Shown piece by piece: positions 44,129 to 53,714 of a stretch of DNA of 64,000 nt. The DNA comes from Bacteroidales bacterium (lineage in GTDB: Bacteria > Bacteroidota > Bacteroidia > Bacteroidales > UBA10428). The DNA is taken from contig JAFGQZ010000078.1 in assembly GCA_016935435.1 (NCBI GenBank), positions 1-64,000 of the forward strand, given 5' to 3'. Under the pieces are notes generated by a model. That model made no database searches. It saw nothing but the letters and a program-made list of their open reading frames with translations, and was not told where the DNA came from. Each line of letters begins with the position of its first letter. Position 1 is the stretch's first letter. The position numbers were made by a program, and so were the translations under genes.

Positions 44129-45470
44129 AAGCTTTCGCCTGCATATTGTTTTCAGGGTGTTGCTCCTAACACTTTCAATTTTTGTTTTTTACTATTCTTT
44201 TTCATCAAATTATGTTTTTACCCCGGTAATTGTTGCTGCCATAATTATTTTCCAGGCAGTTTCGTTTATCAGGTACACCGACAAAACCAACCGCGAACTT
44301 GCAAATTTCCTTGAATCCATTAGGTTTTCGGACTTTTCGCGTACATTCAACATGGAACAAATGGGTGCTTCGTTTAATGAACTTAACAGCTCTTTTAACG
44401 AAGTTATTAACGATTTTCAAAAAGTGCGGGCCGAAAAAGAGGAGCATTTCTATTACCTGCAAACAATACTTCAGAATATCGATGTAAGCGTTGTAGCATA
44501 TCGTAGCGATGGAACTATTGAGCTTATTAACAAAGCTGCAAAAAAGCTCTTTCAGGTGAGCGGCCTGAAAAACATACAAGGGCTTGCAACTTTAAGCCTC
44601 GAACTTGTTGATACACTGCTGCAAATAAAACCCGGCGAAAGCCAACTGGTAAAAGTGCAGGATGATGACGACTTCCTGCAACTTTCGATTTATGCAACCA
44701 GTTTTAAAATTAAGGACAAAACCATTACCCTGGCAACAATAAAGAATATTCAAACTATGCTGGAAGAGCAGGAAACCGAAGCATGGCAAAAACTTATAAG
44801 GGTTTTAACCCACGAAATTATGAATTCAATTGCCCCCATTTCGAGCATTTCTTCGACACTTTTTGTATCTGCTGCATCGTTAAACAGAAACACCGAAGGG
44901 CAAATTCTTTTGTCTCCGGAAGATCTAGACGATTTTAACCAGGCACTGCATACTATTAACCGCCGGAGCGAGGGCTTAATCCATTTTGTGAACACCTATC
45001 GCAACCTTACTAAAATACCCCAGCCAAACTTTACATTTTGCAAATTATCGGATATAATTAATAATGTTGCCAACCTGATGGGCGAAGAACTTCAGGCAGC
45101 CGACATTAAACTGGAGCTGAGGTGCGAACCCACTAATATTTCGTTTACGGCCGATGGCCAATTAATCGAACAGGTTTTAATTAACCTTGTCAAGAATTCC
45201 ATCCAAGCCATGAAAGAACAGTCGTCGGGAAAAATAAAAATAAATGGGTTTTTCAATAAACGGGGAAGGGTTACCCTGCAGGTAAGCGATAACGGCCCCG
45301 GGATACTTCCGGATGTCCTGGAAAGAATATTTATCCCCTTCTTTACTACCAAACCAAGCGGGTCGGGCATCGGGCTTTCTCTGTCGCGGCAAATACTCAA
45401 ATTGCATAACGGCTCAATCACAGCCCAATCGGTACCGGAAAAAGAAACCATATTTACACTGACATTCTGA
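44118..45470 (+). CDS. Membrane sensor histidine kinase
   Basis: 450-residue kinase partnered with the upstream sigma-54 regulator (11-base overlap). Two N-terminal transmembrane helices (FRVLLLTLSIFVFYYSF and VFTPVIVAAIIIFQAVSFI), a linker, a PAS-like domain about 115-220 (LQNIDVSVVAYRSDGTIELINKAA), H-box VLTHEIMNSIAP, and a HATPase_c domain with QVLINLVKNSIQAM (N box), DNGPGI (G1), FIPFFTTKPSGSGIGLSLS (F/G2). The periplasmic loop is very short, so the signal is likely membrane- or cytoplasm-derived. Length and order are typical for NtrY-like kinases. Confidence 0.93.
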   Translation: MAFKSFRLHIVFRVLLLTLSIFVFYYSFSSNYVFTPVIVAAIIIFQAVSFIRYTDKTNRELANFLESIRFSDFSRTFNMEQMGASFNELNSSFNEVINDFQKVRAEKEEHFYYLQTILQNIDVSVVAYRSDGTIELINKAAKKLFQVSGLKNIQGLATLSLELVDTLLQIKPGESQLVKVQDDDDFLQLSIYATSFKIKDKTITLATIKNIQTMLEEQETEAWQKLIRVLTHEIMNSIAPISSISSTLFVSAASLNRNTEGQILLSPEDLDDFNQALHTINRRSEGLIHFVNTYRNLTKIPQPNFTFCKLSDIINNVANLMGEELQAADIKLELRCEPTNISFTADGQLIEQVLINLVKNSIQAMKEQSSGKIKINGFFNKRGRVTLQVSDNGPGILPDVLERIFIPFFTTKPSGSGIGLSLSRQILKLHNGSITAQSVPEKETIFTLTF

Positions 45471-45544
45471 CACCCTTCTAATTTCCACCCTGACATAACA
45501 ATTCTTCCTTATGGGCAAAAATTCTGTTCTGCATAAGAAAACAT

Positions 45545-45751
45545 TTATTCTACCTCAATAAGTTCCCCATTGCATTCGAGCCGGTCGCCTTTTCTTATTT
45601 TTGCCCTTTTTCGTATTTCAACCTGCCCGTTAAGTTTTACCGCGCCCTCATCAACCAGTAATTTTGCATGCCCTCCGGTTTGGGCAAGCTTTACAAGTTT
45701 TAACAGCTTTATTAGCTCTATGTAATCGCCTTCTGTTTTATACTTAATCAT
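45545..45751 (-). CDS. S4 domain RNA-binding protein
   Basis: 68-residue single S4 domain protein of the YaaA/YbcJ type. The pattern IELIKLLKLVKLAQTGGHAKLLVDEGAVKLNGQVEIRKRAKIRKGDRLECNG is a complete S4 fold. It likely binds structured RNA, possibly rRNA; precise role unknown. Single gene on the minus strand next to the thioredoxin gene. Confidence 0.9.
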   Translation of the reverse strand: MIKYKTEGDYIELIKLLKLVKLAQTGGHAKLLVDEGAVKLNGQVEIRKRAKIRKGDRLECNGELIEVE

Positions 45752-45858
45752 TTATTTTCAATTTATTGGCCTAAAGTTAGTTTTTTGTATGGCGACAATA
45801 CACAAACAAATTGAATATTTTTTTATATTTATATATGTATTTATTTAGATGTTGGCAT

Positions 45859-45866
45859 TATATTTG
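45859..45866 (+). promoter_or_regulatory. -7 box for thioredoxin gene
   Basis: TATATTTG matches TAnnTTTG, 52 bases before the trxA start at 45919. Confidence 0.45.
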
Positions 45867-45918
45867 TGTAAGCTGATAAGTAAAACAAAAAGCACAAACA
45901 AATAAAATAAATATAATT

Positions 45919-46278
45919 ATGGCACTGGAACACTTAACAAAAGAAAGCTTCAAAACAAAAGTTTTTAACTACGAAGCAAACAAAGACTGGAAATTTGAAG
46001 GCAGCAAGCCTGCCATTATCGACTTTTATGCCGACTGGTGTGCGCCCTGCCGAATGGTGGCCCCAATACTGGAAGAACTTAAAGAAGAATATGGCGAAAA
46101 GCTCGATATTTATAAAGTAAATACTGAACACGAACAGGAACTGGCTGGTATGTTCGGCGTACAGAGTATCCCAAGCCTCCTGTTTATTCCATCGACCGGG
46201 CAACCGCAGATGGCAATGGGAGCGCTTCCGAAAGACACCTTTAAAAAGGCCATTTCCGATGTATTGAACGTAAACTGA
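45919..46278 (+). CDS. trxA: Thioredoxin
   Basis: 119-residue thioredoxin. The active site is WCAPC (C41, C44) in FYADWCAPCRMVAPIL, with the cis-Pro loop SIPSLLFIP. It starts MALEHLTKESFKTKVFNYEANKDW, a Bacteroidetes-style N-terminal extension shared with the second thioredoxin near 61.6 kb. No signal peptide, so cytoplasmic. A DUF6132-like membrane protein follows after 5 bases, suggesting an operon and a redox link. Confidence 0.95.
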   Translation: MALEHLTKESFKTKVFNYEANKDWKFEGSKPAIIDFYADWCAPCRMVAPILEELKEEYGEKLDIYKVNTEHEQELAGMFGVQSIPSLLFIPSTGQPQMAMGALPKDTFKKAISDVLNVN

Positions 46279-46283
46279 ATATT

Positions 46284-46523
46284 ATGCAGCTAAACAAAAG
46301 AAAAACAGTAATACTTTCGGTATCGATAGTTACAGGTTTTATTGCCGGCTATTTATACTGGAGGTTTGTAGGCTGCACCTCGGGTTCGTGCCCTTTAACA
46401 TCGAACTGGTACAGCAGTACTTTGTTCGGAGGAGTATTCGGATATTTAATTGGTGATAGCTTTGTGCAGAAAAAGCAAGCCGAAAAAACAGAGAATTCAG
46501 GTAATACTGCCAGTACCAGATAA
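46284..46523 (+). CDS. Small membrane protein, DUF6132-like
   Basis: 79-residue protein with two predicted transmembrane helices (VILSVSIVTGFIAGYLYW and TLFGGVFGYLIGDSFV) joined by GCTSGSCPLTSNWYSS, a conserved Cys-rich loop I associate with DUF6132. The two cysteines and the thioredoxin gene 5 bases upstream hint at a redox-linked function (inference). The tail is hydrophilic. A bidirectional terminator follows. Confidence 0.8.
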   Translation: MQLNKRKTVILSVSIVTGFIAGYLYWRFVGCTSGSCPLTSNWYSSTLFGGVFGYLIGDSFVQKKQAEKTENSGNTASTR

Positions 46524-46544
46524 GGCAGCTAACATAGCAAACAA

Positions 46545-46574
46545 ATAAAAAGCCGGAAATTTCCGGTTTTTTAT
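46545..46574. terminator. Bidirectional terminator
   Basis: CCGGAAATTTCCGG (46553-46566) is a perfect palindrome flanked by A- and T-tracts on both sides. It ends the trxA operon on the plus strand and the men operon on the minus strand; the menE stop codon abuts it. Confidence 0.9.
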
Positions 46575-47647
46575 TTGTTTAAAAGCATATCGAGCAGTCT
46601 TTTACGGTCGATTTTAAAAGAATTGTTACGCGGAAGTTCATTAACAGTGACAATTTTTCCGGGTATATGATAGGGCGGCAATGCTTCTTTTAATAACCCT
46701 TGAATTTCTTTTTCATCCAGGTTACTTTCGGATTCGGCCACCATTACAACTTTCTGTCCGAGTTTTTCATCCGGAACACCAATTATAGCACATTCAATAT
46801 CCAGCACTTTGGCAATGGAAGCTTCCAGTTCCTCTGGCTTAATTTTTATGCCACCCGAATTGATAAGGTTGTCGTAACGGCCTTTCCACATAAAATGCTT
46901 ATTGTCGATACATTCAACCAAATCGTTTGTAACAATGGTTTCGGTAAGGTAAGGTGCATGAATCACCAGGCAACCACGTTCGTCGGTTTCAACGGAAATA
47001 CCTGGCAGTGTTTCGAAATATTTATCGGGTGTAGGTCCACTAATCTTTCGCAATGCAATATGCGAGCATGTTTCAGCCATTCCATAACTTTCGAAAGTAT
47101 TGTTCGACACATCGCGAAACATTGCCAGCAGTTCGTTGCGCAGCTCTGCGCCACCAATAATAAGGTTTTCGATATTTTTAAAAAATTCGTAATTGCTAAA
47201 AGAATTATAAACCTGTAAAGGCACCATTGAACAGAAATTAATCATGCCATGTTTGGTAAGTACCGGCATTGACGAAGGCTCTTCCCAAATAAGGTTCAGG
47301 CCCGACACAAAGGCACGCACAACCATCATTTTACCGGCAATATATTCTACCGGTAAACAAAGCAATGCCTTATCGCCAAATTTCAGCCCTAACTTTTTGG
47401 CAGTAAGCCTGGCCGATTCAACCATCGAAAGCTTTGAAATCCTGAATGTTTTTGGGGTTCCGGTAGTCCCTGAGCTTTGCTGAACAATGTAATCTGTTTC
47501 ATCAATAAAATCGAGCATAAACTGGTAAATGCCCCTTTCCCATGCAGGTAATTCAAGTTCCAGTTGACTTTTTGCGTGGTCCGGCAAATCTTCAAGCGAA
47601 AGAATACGATCGTTTAATATTATACCGGGAAAATCGAAATTCATCAT
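46571..47647 (-). CDS. menE: O-succinylbenzoate--CoA ligase
   Basis: 358-residue adenylate-forming enzyme that activates o-succinylbenzoate with CoA in menaquinone synthesis. The adenylation motif QQSSGTTGTPKTFRIS, then FESYGMAETCSHIALR, the KGRYDNLINSGGIKIKPEELEA hinge segment and C-terminal catalytic lysine region PRNNSFKIDRKRL are conserved. It is shorter than typical MenE (about 450) because the N-terminal part is compact, as in other Bacteroidetes. Last gene of the men operon, 3 bases after menC. Confidence 0.92.
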   Translation of the reverse strand: MMNFDFPGIILNDRILSLEDLPDHAKSQLELELPAWERGIYQFMLDFIDETDYIVQQSSGTTGTPKTFRISKLSMVESARLTAKKLGLKFGDKALLCLPVEYIAGKMMVVRAFVSGLNLIWEEPSSMPVLTKHGMINFCSMVPLQVYNSFSNYEFFKNIENLIIGGAELRNELLAMFRDVSNNTFESYGMAETCSHIALRKISGPTPDKYFETLPGISVETDERGCLVIHAPYLTETIVTNDLVECIDNKHFMWKGRYDNLINSGGIKIKPEELEASIAKVLDIECAIIGVPDEKLGQKVVMVAESESNLDEKEIQGLLKEALPPYHIPGKIVTVNELPRNNSFKIDRKRLLDMLLNK

Positions 47648-47650
47648 GCG

Positions 47651-48703
47651 CTAATATATAAATTCATAATTCCATTTCTTATGTACATTGTAATATAATT
47701 CTTCACCGTGCACCTCTAAAGGCGACCCTATATTTGAACTATAAAGGCTGCCGGTACCAAGCCCCTGGTACATATTGTTTTCTAAAGTATATGTCCATTG
47801 AGAAATGGCGTTAAGCCCTATATTCGATTCGAGGGCTGAGGTTACCCACCAGCCGGCATTAAATTCGGCGGCAATTTTAATCCATTCGCCTGTTTCTTGA
47901 AAACCACCAAGCAGGCCAGGCTTAAGCACAAGGTAATGCGGCCTTATTGTTTCTATCAGCTTTCTTTTGTTCTCAAAAGGGCAAATTCCAAGAAGTTCTT
48001 CGTCGAGTGCAATTGGCACGGGGGAATTCTTGCACAATAGTGCCATCTCGTCAATCTGCGAGGGCATAATGGGTTGTTCAACAGAATGAACCTGCAATTC
48101 GGCAAGCATTTCAAGAACATCAAAAACAGAAAGAGTATTATACGCCCCGTTTGCATCGACCCTTATTTCAAGTTCATTGCTTGTAAAACGCCGCCGGATA
48201 TTTCTAATAATAGACAGTTCGTCTTTAAACCCAATGGCCCCAATTTTAAGTTTAATGCACCTAAAGCCTTTATTTATTTTATCTTCAACCTGTTCCAACA
48301 TATTTTCGGGCGATGCCATCCATATCAGGCCATTAACCGGAATGCCCTTTTTGCCATTGGTAAACTCAGAAGGGAACAGTACTTTTGTTCCGTTTGACTT
48401 TAAATCAAGTATTGCCGTTTCCAAAGCAAAATTCAGCCCGGGAAACCCATAAACAGGTTTCTCAAAATCATACTCCCCTTTGTTAATCAAATCGCAGGTT
48501 TCGGTTAGTTTTTCATTAATTTTTTCGCCAACATCGACACTAAGGCCGGGAATAAAAGAGTACTCACCAATACCGGTAACCTGGGATAGTTTGTCGTCGT
48601 ACAAAAACAGGTACCAAACAGGCTTATCTTTCATAATGCCCCTCGAAGTAGCAGCAGGCAAGCAAAATTGAAGGGTTCGTTTTTGGAAATATGCTTTTAT
48701 CAT
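47651..48703 (-). CDS. menC: o-Succinylbenzoate synthase
   Basis: 350-residue enolase-superfamily enzyme that dehydrates SHCHC to o-succinylbenzoate. Catalytic Lys in RCIKLKIGA, metal ligands in EIRVDANGAYN, HSVEQPIMPSQ and IALDEELLGI, and second Lys in HYLVLKPGLLGG are visible. I chose ATG 48703 because it overlaps the menA stop as ATGA, giving translational coupling; the longer reading adds 11 residues inside menA. Order menA-menC-menE. Confidence 0.93.
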   Translation of the reverse strand: MIKAYFQKRTLQFCLPAATSRGIMKDKPVWYLFLYDDKLSQVTGIGEYSFIPGLSVDVGEKINEKLTETCDLINKGEYDFEKPVYGFPGLNFALETAILDLKSNGTKVLFPSEFTNGKKGIPVNGLIWMASPENMLEQVEDKINKGFRCIKLKIGAIGFKDELSIIRNIRRRFTSNELEIRVDANGAYNTLSVFDVLEMLAELQVHSVEQPIMPSQIDEMALLCKNSPVPIALDEELLGICPFENKRKLIETIRPHYLVLKPGLLGGFQETGEWIKIAAEFNAGWWVTSALESNIGLNAISQWTYTLENNMYQGLGTGSLYSSNIGSPLEVHGEELYYNVHKKWNYEFIY

Positions 48704-49602
48704 AATACCAGGCCTAGTCCGAACGAAACCGACCACGCAAAAGTTGTTAAGGCCAGTTTTTTAAGTTCGTTGTTAAGTTCAAAAGGTACAGTATTTTTCA
48801 TAACTGTTTTTACATCGCGCAATAAAAGCGGTATGGTGCCCATAAACAGCAATTGAACAGGCGATGTGAAAAATATAAGGGTATAAACAACACTTAACCC
48901 TATGGCGAAAATTACAATAAACAGATGGTAAATTTTTGCTGCTTTCACGCCAATACGCACCACTAAAGTGTGTTTACCAATACGCGCATCGTTTTCGGCA
49001 TCGCGCAGGTTGTTGAGGTTTAAAACACCCATGCTGAAAAAGCCAATTGACGAAGCCGGCAGAATTATCCATGGATTAAGAAAGCCGCTATGTAGGTAAA
49101 ATGTGCCGCATACGCCCACCAGACCAAAATATAAATAAACAAACACATCGCCAAGGCCGACATAGCCATAAGGTTTGCGGCCTACTGTATATTTTATGGC
49201 AGCATAAATTGCCGAAAACCCCAAAGCAAAAAACAATACTATTTTCCAAACCGGCCACTTATTAAGCCCAACAAGTATTAGAATGCTTCCCGAAACCAGC
49301 GAGAGTGCCACGAAAGCAATAATCATACGGCGCATCTGCGGCAAGCTAACCTTACCCGACTGGGTAACACGCTCGGGGCCAATACGGTTGCAATCGGCAC
49401 CTTTTACAGCATCGCCATAATCGTTGGCCAGGTTCGACAGAATTTGTAAAAACAAAGTAGTGAGAAGCGCAAACACAAAAACAATTAGACGAAAGCTGCC
49501 GTATGAAAAAGCCAGAAAGCTGCCAACAAATGTACTTGACAGTGCCAGCGGAAGTGTCCGTAGCCGAAAAGCCTGCAACCATATTTTTACATTATTGTTC
49601 AT
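48700..49602 (-). CDS. menA: 1,4-Dihydroxy-2-naphthoate polyprenyltransferase
   Basis: 300-residue UbiA-family membrane prenyltransferase that joins DHNA to a polyprenyl chain. The aspartate-rich motif LANDYGDAVKGADCNRIGPER (first D-rich motif with N-D-x-x-D) and the second motif NLNNLRDAENDARIGKHTL are present, with about eight to nine transmembrane helices. It follows menB by 2 bases and overlaps menC by 4. Confidence 0.95.
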   Translation of the reverse strand: MNNNVKIWLQAFRLRTLPLALSSTFVGSFLAFSYGSFRLIVFVFALLTTLFLQILSNLANDYGDAVKGADCNRIGPERVTQSGKVSLPQMRRMIIAFVALSLVSGSILILVGLNKWPVWKIVLFFALGFSAIYAAIKYTVGRKPYGYVGLGDVFVYLYFGLVGVCGTFYLHSGFLNPWIILPASSIGFFSMGVLNLNNLRDAENDARIGKHTLVVRIGVKAAKIYHLFIVIFAIGLSVVYTLIFFTSPVQLLFMGTIPLLLRDVKTVMKNTVPFELNNELKKLALTTFAWSVSFGLGLVL

Positions 49603-49604
49603 GT

Positions 49605-50420
49605 TCAGGGCAACTTCGGATATTTTTTAAAGTCGGGTTTACGCTTTTCAAGGAAAGCTTTCTTCCCTTCCTGGGCTTCTTCTGTCATGTAATAAAGCAT
49701 GGTAGCATTGCCTGCAAACTCCTGCAACCCGGCCTGGCCGTCGAGCTCAGCATTCAGCCCGGCCTTAATCATGCGAAGTGCCAAAGGGCTGTGCTGCATT
49801 ATTTTTTTGCACCATTCAACAGTAACATCCTCAAGCATTGCCTGAGGCACTACTTTGTTCACAAGCCCCATTTCCAAGGCTTCCTGTGCTGAGTATTGTT
49901 CACAAAGGAACCAAATTTCTCGTGCTTTTTTCTGGCCTACAATACGCGCCAGGTACGATGAGCCAAAACCGGCATCGAAACTGCCTACTTTTGGCCCGGT
50001 TTGCCCAAAAATTGCATTATCGGAAGCAATGGTCAAATCGCAAACTACATGAAGCACATGGCCCCCGCCAATTGCATAACCATTTACCATTGCAATTACG
50101 GGTTTTGGCAACGAACGTATCAGCTTCTGCATGTCGAGTATGTTCAGGCGTGGCACACCGTCTTTGCCAATATAACCGGCAAAACTTTTTACATTCTGAT
50201 CGCCACCGCTGCAAAATGCCTTATCGCCAGCACCAGTAAGAACAACAACATTTATTTCGGGATTTTCGCGGCACAGTACCATTGCATCGCACATTTCTTT
50301 TGTAGTGTCTGGGGTAAATGCATTATGGTAACGTGGGCGGTTAATGGTAATTTTTGCAATGCCCTCAAAAAAATCGAATTTTATCTGCTCGTATTCTTTT
50401 ATGGTTTTCCAGTCTCTCAT
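49605..50420 (-). CDS. menB: 1,4-Dihydroxy-2-naphthoyl-CoA synthase
   Basis: 271-residue crotonase-fold enzyme that cyclises o-succinylbenzoyl-CoA. Oxyanion segments [72 protein letters not shown] and [15 protein letters not shown] are near-identical to the MenB family pattern. C-terminal [22 protein letters not shown] is also typical. It sits 8 bases downstream of menD. Confidence 0.97.
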   Translation of the reverse strand: MRDWKTIKEYEQIKFDFFEGIAKITINRPRYHNAFTPDTTKEMCDAMVLCRENPEINVVVLTGAGDKAFCSGGDQNVKSFAGYIGKDGVPRLNILDMQKLIRSLPKPVIAMVNGYAIGGGHVLHVVCDLTIASDNAIFGQTGPKVGSFDAGFGSSYLARIVGQKKAREIWFLCEQYSAQEALEMGLVNKVVPQAMLEDVTVEWCKKIMQHSPLALRMIKAGLNAELDGQAGLQEFAGNATMLYYMTEEAQEGKKAFLEKRKPDFKKYPKLP

Positions 50421-50428
50421 TACTTTAA

Positions 50429-52093
50429 TTACTGTTTGCTGATATTTTCAATAAAGGTACGAAATATTTCAGGGTTTTGGCCAGAAGGTGTCTTAATCTC
50501 AAGCAAAGCAGCCGTATTGGTTGCCATAAGTTGATGAAAAGAACCTTCAAAAGTTTCAGCATTATTGCAGGCCAGGTATTTAACACCAAATGCAGCAGAA
50601 AGTATGGACAAATTTACCGGATGGTGTGCCACCTGAAACCGCTCAAAAACATCGGAAGGTTCGGGGCCTTCAAGCAAGCTGAAAATTCCACCTCCCGAAT
50701 TGTTTATTACAACAACTTTCAGGTTTTTGGGCAGGTTTTTGTTCCATAAGCCATTTGAATCGTAAACAAAACTTAAATCGCCAAGTATGGCAATTACATT
50801 TTCTGCCGATGTGCGGGCAATGCCGCAGGCTGTGGATAAACAACCATCAATTCCGGAAGTGCCACGGTTCGAAAAAAGGGCCTTGCCACTGAAGCCAAAC
50901 AACTGAAGGTACCTTATAACACTGCTATTACCAGCAAAAACCAGTTCGTTTTTTGAAATAAGGCGCGAAAGCATAAAGAAGGCCCACAAATCGGAAAAAC
51001 CACTTTCGGGCAATAAACTATTAACCCTGTCTGTTGCTTGTTTGTCGAGAGTCAGCCAGTATTCACAGAAACCAGTTGAACTGCCAGTGGGCATATTTTT
51101 TATTATCTCCCTGAAAAAATCTTTTGGGCTAAGGGGTATAACTTTCGATAATTTCTTAAACGTATCGATATGCGCCCCTGAAGGGTTTATGTGCCAGAAT
51201 GGAACCCCTTCTATTTGCCGCAAATATGCCTTTAAACGCTTTGATACAACCTGTCCGCCAAAATAAATTACCAGCGAGGGTAAATTATCCTTAACCTTAT
51301 CGCCTGCCATTGCAAGCAACAATTCGGGGTTGTTTGCAATATGCCTGCCACCAATGTTTGCAAGTGCCTCGGCAATTACCACGGCCATTCCGGAACCTGC
51401 AAGCTGGTTGAGAATGCCCGAAAGCTCGATATCGGGCAGCATTTGCCCGCAAACAACCAAAATACGTTGGGAGCTGTACCATTTCTCATAAACTTCGTTG
51501 CCCAGCGAGAAAGTTCCGGTTTCAGACAGCTCAATGTTTCTAAGGTATTTTGAGACAGTAAGCTGCCCATAGAGGGGTTCACGCAAAGGCACGTTTATGT
51601 GCACCGGGCCGGGGCAGCCAGAAACAGAAATATTGTATGCTTCATTAACCATCCGGTTGGTGTACCATAAATCGTCGTTGCAGGTACAATCTAAAGGGAG
51701 CTGGCAACTATATTTGATATAATTTGCAAAAATGTTTTTTTGCAGTATTGTCTGGTTGTCGTTTTGCCCAACCCATTCCGGTGGACGATCGGCAGTAACC
51801 ACAATGAGCGGGATGCCCTGGTAATATGCTTCTGCAATTGCAGGTGCATAATTGAGCACTGCTGAGCCAGAGGTTGAAAGCAATATGGATGGCAAACCCG
51901 TTTTTATTGCCATACCCAACCCAAAAAAGGCAGCGCTGCGCTCATCGACAATACTTAGGCAACTTTCGCCAAAGTTGTCGAAAAACAGTTTAATAAGCGG
52001 TGCATTTCTTGAACCGGGCGAGATAATAACATTTTGAGCCCCTTTCACTTTTAGAAGGCCCGGTAGTATAGATATATGTTCTTTAGGATGCAT
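50429..52093 (-). CDS. menD: SEPHCHC synthase (MenD)
   Basis: 554-residue thiamine-diphosphate enzyme that condenses isochorismate and 2-oxoglutarate. N-terminal PYR domain [58 protein letters not shown]-terminal PP domain [18 protein letters not shown] and [13 protein letters not shown] (ThDP-binding GD..N motif). Its ATG shares one base with the menF stop (TAATG), so the two are translationally coupled. Not fused to MenH. Confidence 0.96.
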   Translation of the reverse strand: MHPKEHISILPGLLKVKGAQNVIISPGSRNAPLIKLFFDNFGESCLSIVDERSAAFFGLGMAIKTGLPSILLSTSGSAVLNYAPAIAEAYYQGIPLIVVTADRPPEWVGQNDNQTILQKNIFANYIKYSCQLPLDCTCNDDLWYTNRMVNEAYNISVSGCPGPVHINVPLREPLYGQLTVSKYLRNIELSETGTFSLGNEVYEKWYSSQRILVVCGQMLPDIELSGILNQLAGSGMAVVIAEALANIGGRHIANNPELLLAMAGDKVKDNLPSLVIYFGGQVVSKRLKAYLRQIEGVPFWHINPSGAHIDTFKKLSKVIPLSPKDFFREIIKNMPTGSSTGFCEYWLTLDKQATDRVNSLLPESGFSDLWAFFMLSRLISKNELVFAGNSSVIRYLQLFGFSGKALFSNRGTSGIDGCLSTACGIARTSAENVIAILGDLSFVYDSNGLWNKNLPKNLKVVVINNSGGGIFSLLEGPEPSDVFERFQVAHHPVNLSILSAAFGVKYLACNNAETFEGSFHQLMATNTAALLEIKTPSGQNPEIFRTFIENISKQ

Positions 52094-53229
52094 TAATGTT
52101 TCGATATTGTTTGGATAACCGACAACAAAGTTTCAGCTTTCATTTCTGTTTCCAGCCATTCGTCCTCCGGTACCGAATCGGCTGTAATTCCTCCGCCCAC
52201 AAACAGGGCAAGTGTTTCGGTAAGTACCTTCATGCACCTGAGGTTAACAAAAAGCGACAATCTGTCGTTAAGCCCAACCGGGCCTAAAAAACCGGCATAA
52301 TATTCACGATCGTGTTTTTCAAGGCCCTGTAACAACTCCAGGCTTTCGTGCAGGGGCATTCCGCATACAGCAGGTGTTGGGTGTAGCCTGTTCAGGAACA
52401 ACCCCAGTTTTTCAATAATTTCTTCGGAGCGAAAAGTAAAATCGGTGCGCAGGTGAAGCAGGTTCCCGGCTTTTTTTGTATATGGCCCCTGCAAATCAAC
52501 ATCTTTTACATTGAAATGTGCCAAGACACCTGCAATATACCTGGTTACATATTCCTGTTCAAGTCTTTCTTTGCTATTCCAGGCGCCGATGTTTGAATTT
52601 TTCTCATTGTAAGGCCGGGTACCAGCCAAAGATACAGTTTGCATTGTGCCATTTTTAGCTTTTAAAAAGGGCTCGGGTGTTGCCCCAATCCATAAATGTG
52701 GCCCTGCATTAAAAATATATACAAATGCATTGGGGTTCGACTTGCACAGCAGCGAAAATATTTCTGGCAATACCGGAATGTAACTGCCATTAATTGTTTT
52801 CACCCTGCTAAGCACAACCTTTTCGAATTTCCCGTTTCCAATACCCTCAAGGATGGTTTCTATTTGATTTATATAACCATTGTGCGAAACCTCATCGGGT
52901 ATATGCGATTCGTTCGATTGAACTGGTTCGGGTTTTAAAATGTTTAATTGCTTAAGTTGGAGTTCTGAGAGGCAACCGCACGCATAAATGTCGGGGTTAA
53001 TAATAAACGCCGGCGAATATATGTTTATAGAAAAAGGAACAACCAGGAAACCTTTGATGTCGTGGGGCAGATCGTAAACAGAAACCATTTGGTGGGTAGG
53101 GGCGAACTGAACAACTATTTCGGGGTTTTCGCCATTAGGCAGCCTATAGGCAGCAAACCTGATATTTTTCTTCAGGCATAAGCCAATAGCCCCGGCCACC
53201 GAAATATGTTTTGTTGCACCGTTCTGCAC
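52093..53229 (-). CDS. menF: Isochorismate synthase
   Basis: 378-residue chorismate-utilising enzyme converting chorismate to isochorismate, the first committed step to menaquinone. Motifs: KFEKVVLSRVKTI, WIGATPEPFLKA, TVSLAGTRP, SKERLEQEYVTRYI, HPTPAVCGMPL, RLSLFVNLRCMKVL and ALFVGGGITADSVPEDEWLETEMKA, all typical of the MenF/EntC group. A pathway by siderophore (EntC) is unlikely given the men neighbours. Starts 11 bases after menI. Confidence 0.95.
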   Translation of the reverse strand: MQNGATKHISVAGAIGLCLKKNIRFAAYRLPNGENPEIVVQFAPTHQMVSVYDLPHDIKGFLVVPFSINIYSPAFIINPDIYACGCLSELQLKQLNILKPEPVQSNESHIPDEVSHNGYINQIETILEGIGNGKFEKVVLSRVKTINGSYIPVLPEIFSLLCKSNPNAFVYIFNAGPHLWIGATPEPFLKAKNGTMQTVSLAGTRPYNEKNSNIGAWNSKERLEQEYVTRYIAGVLAHFNVKDVDLQGPYTKKAGNLLHLRTDFTFRSEEIIEKLGLFLNRLHPTPAVCGMPLHESLELLQGLEKHDREYYAGFLGPVGLNDRLSLFVNLRCMKVLTETLALFVGGGITADSVPEDEWLETEMKAETLLSVIQTISKH

Positions 53230-53240
53230 AGAAATGCCTC

Positions 53241-53645
53241 CTAAGCTTTTTCTTTTATAATATTAGTAACACGTGCCACAGAAATAAGTTTTCCCTGTTC
53301 GTCGGTAATTTTTACGTCCCATACATGGGTTGACTGGCCCTGGTGCACTATTTCGGCACGGGCATAAACTACACCCTTTCGTATGGCTGCCAAATGGTTG
53401 CCGGTTACCTGAAGCCCCAATACATCGAAGTTTTCGTTGTCAATTAACAACATCGATCCAGCCCCGGCAACTGTTTCTGCCAGTGCCAGCGAAGCCCCGC
53501 CATGCAATATGGAATTGGGTTGATGTTTTTTTTCATTTACCGGCATACTTGCCAGCACATAATCTTTTCCGTAATCGAGAAACTCAATTTCCAGATGGCT
53601 TATAAAAGTGTTTTTACAAATTTCGTTTATTTGTCGGATAGTCAT
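53241..53645 (-). CDS. menI: Hotdog thioesterase, probable DHNA-CoA thioesterase
   Basis: 134-residue hotdog-fold protein of the PaaI/MenI group. HQPNSILHGGASLALAETVAGAGSM is the HGG..E active-site motif, and AIRKGVVYARAEIVHQGQSTHVWDVKI continues the sheet. Placement between ubiE and menF makes hydrolysis of 1,4-dihydroxy-2-naphthoyl-CoA the likely role. Confidence 0.88.
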   Translation of the reverse strand: MTIRQINEICKNTFISHLEIEFLDYGKDYVLASMPVNEKKHQPNSILHGGASLALAETVAGAGSMLLIDNENFDVLGLQVTGNHLAAIRKGVVYARAEIVHQGQSTHVWDVKITDEQGKLISVARVTNIIKEKA

Positions 53646-53714
53646 TTTTAACCCGTTTTATAGTTTTCAAAGATATAAAATACATTGCACCCCTATCCCC
53701 AAAATAATTATAAT

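Noticed and set aside
50001-50534. 177-residue plus-strand frame over menB/menD
   Set aside because: Shadow of two conserved men genes; no domain signals.
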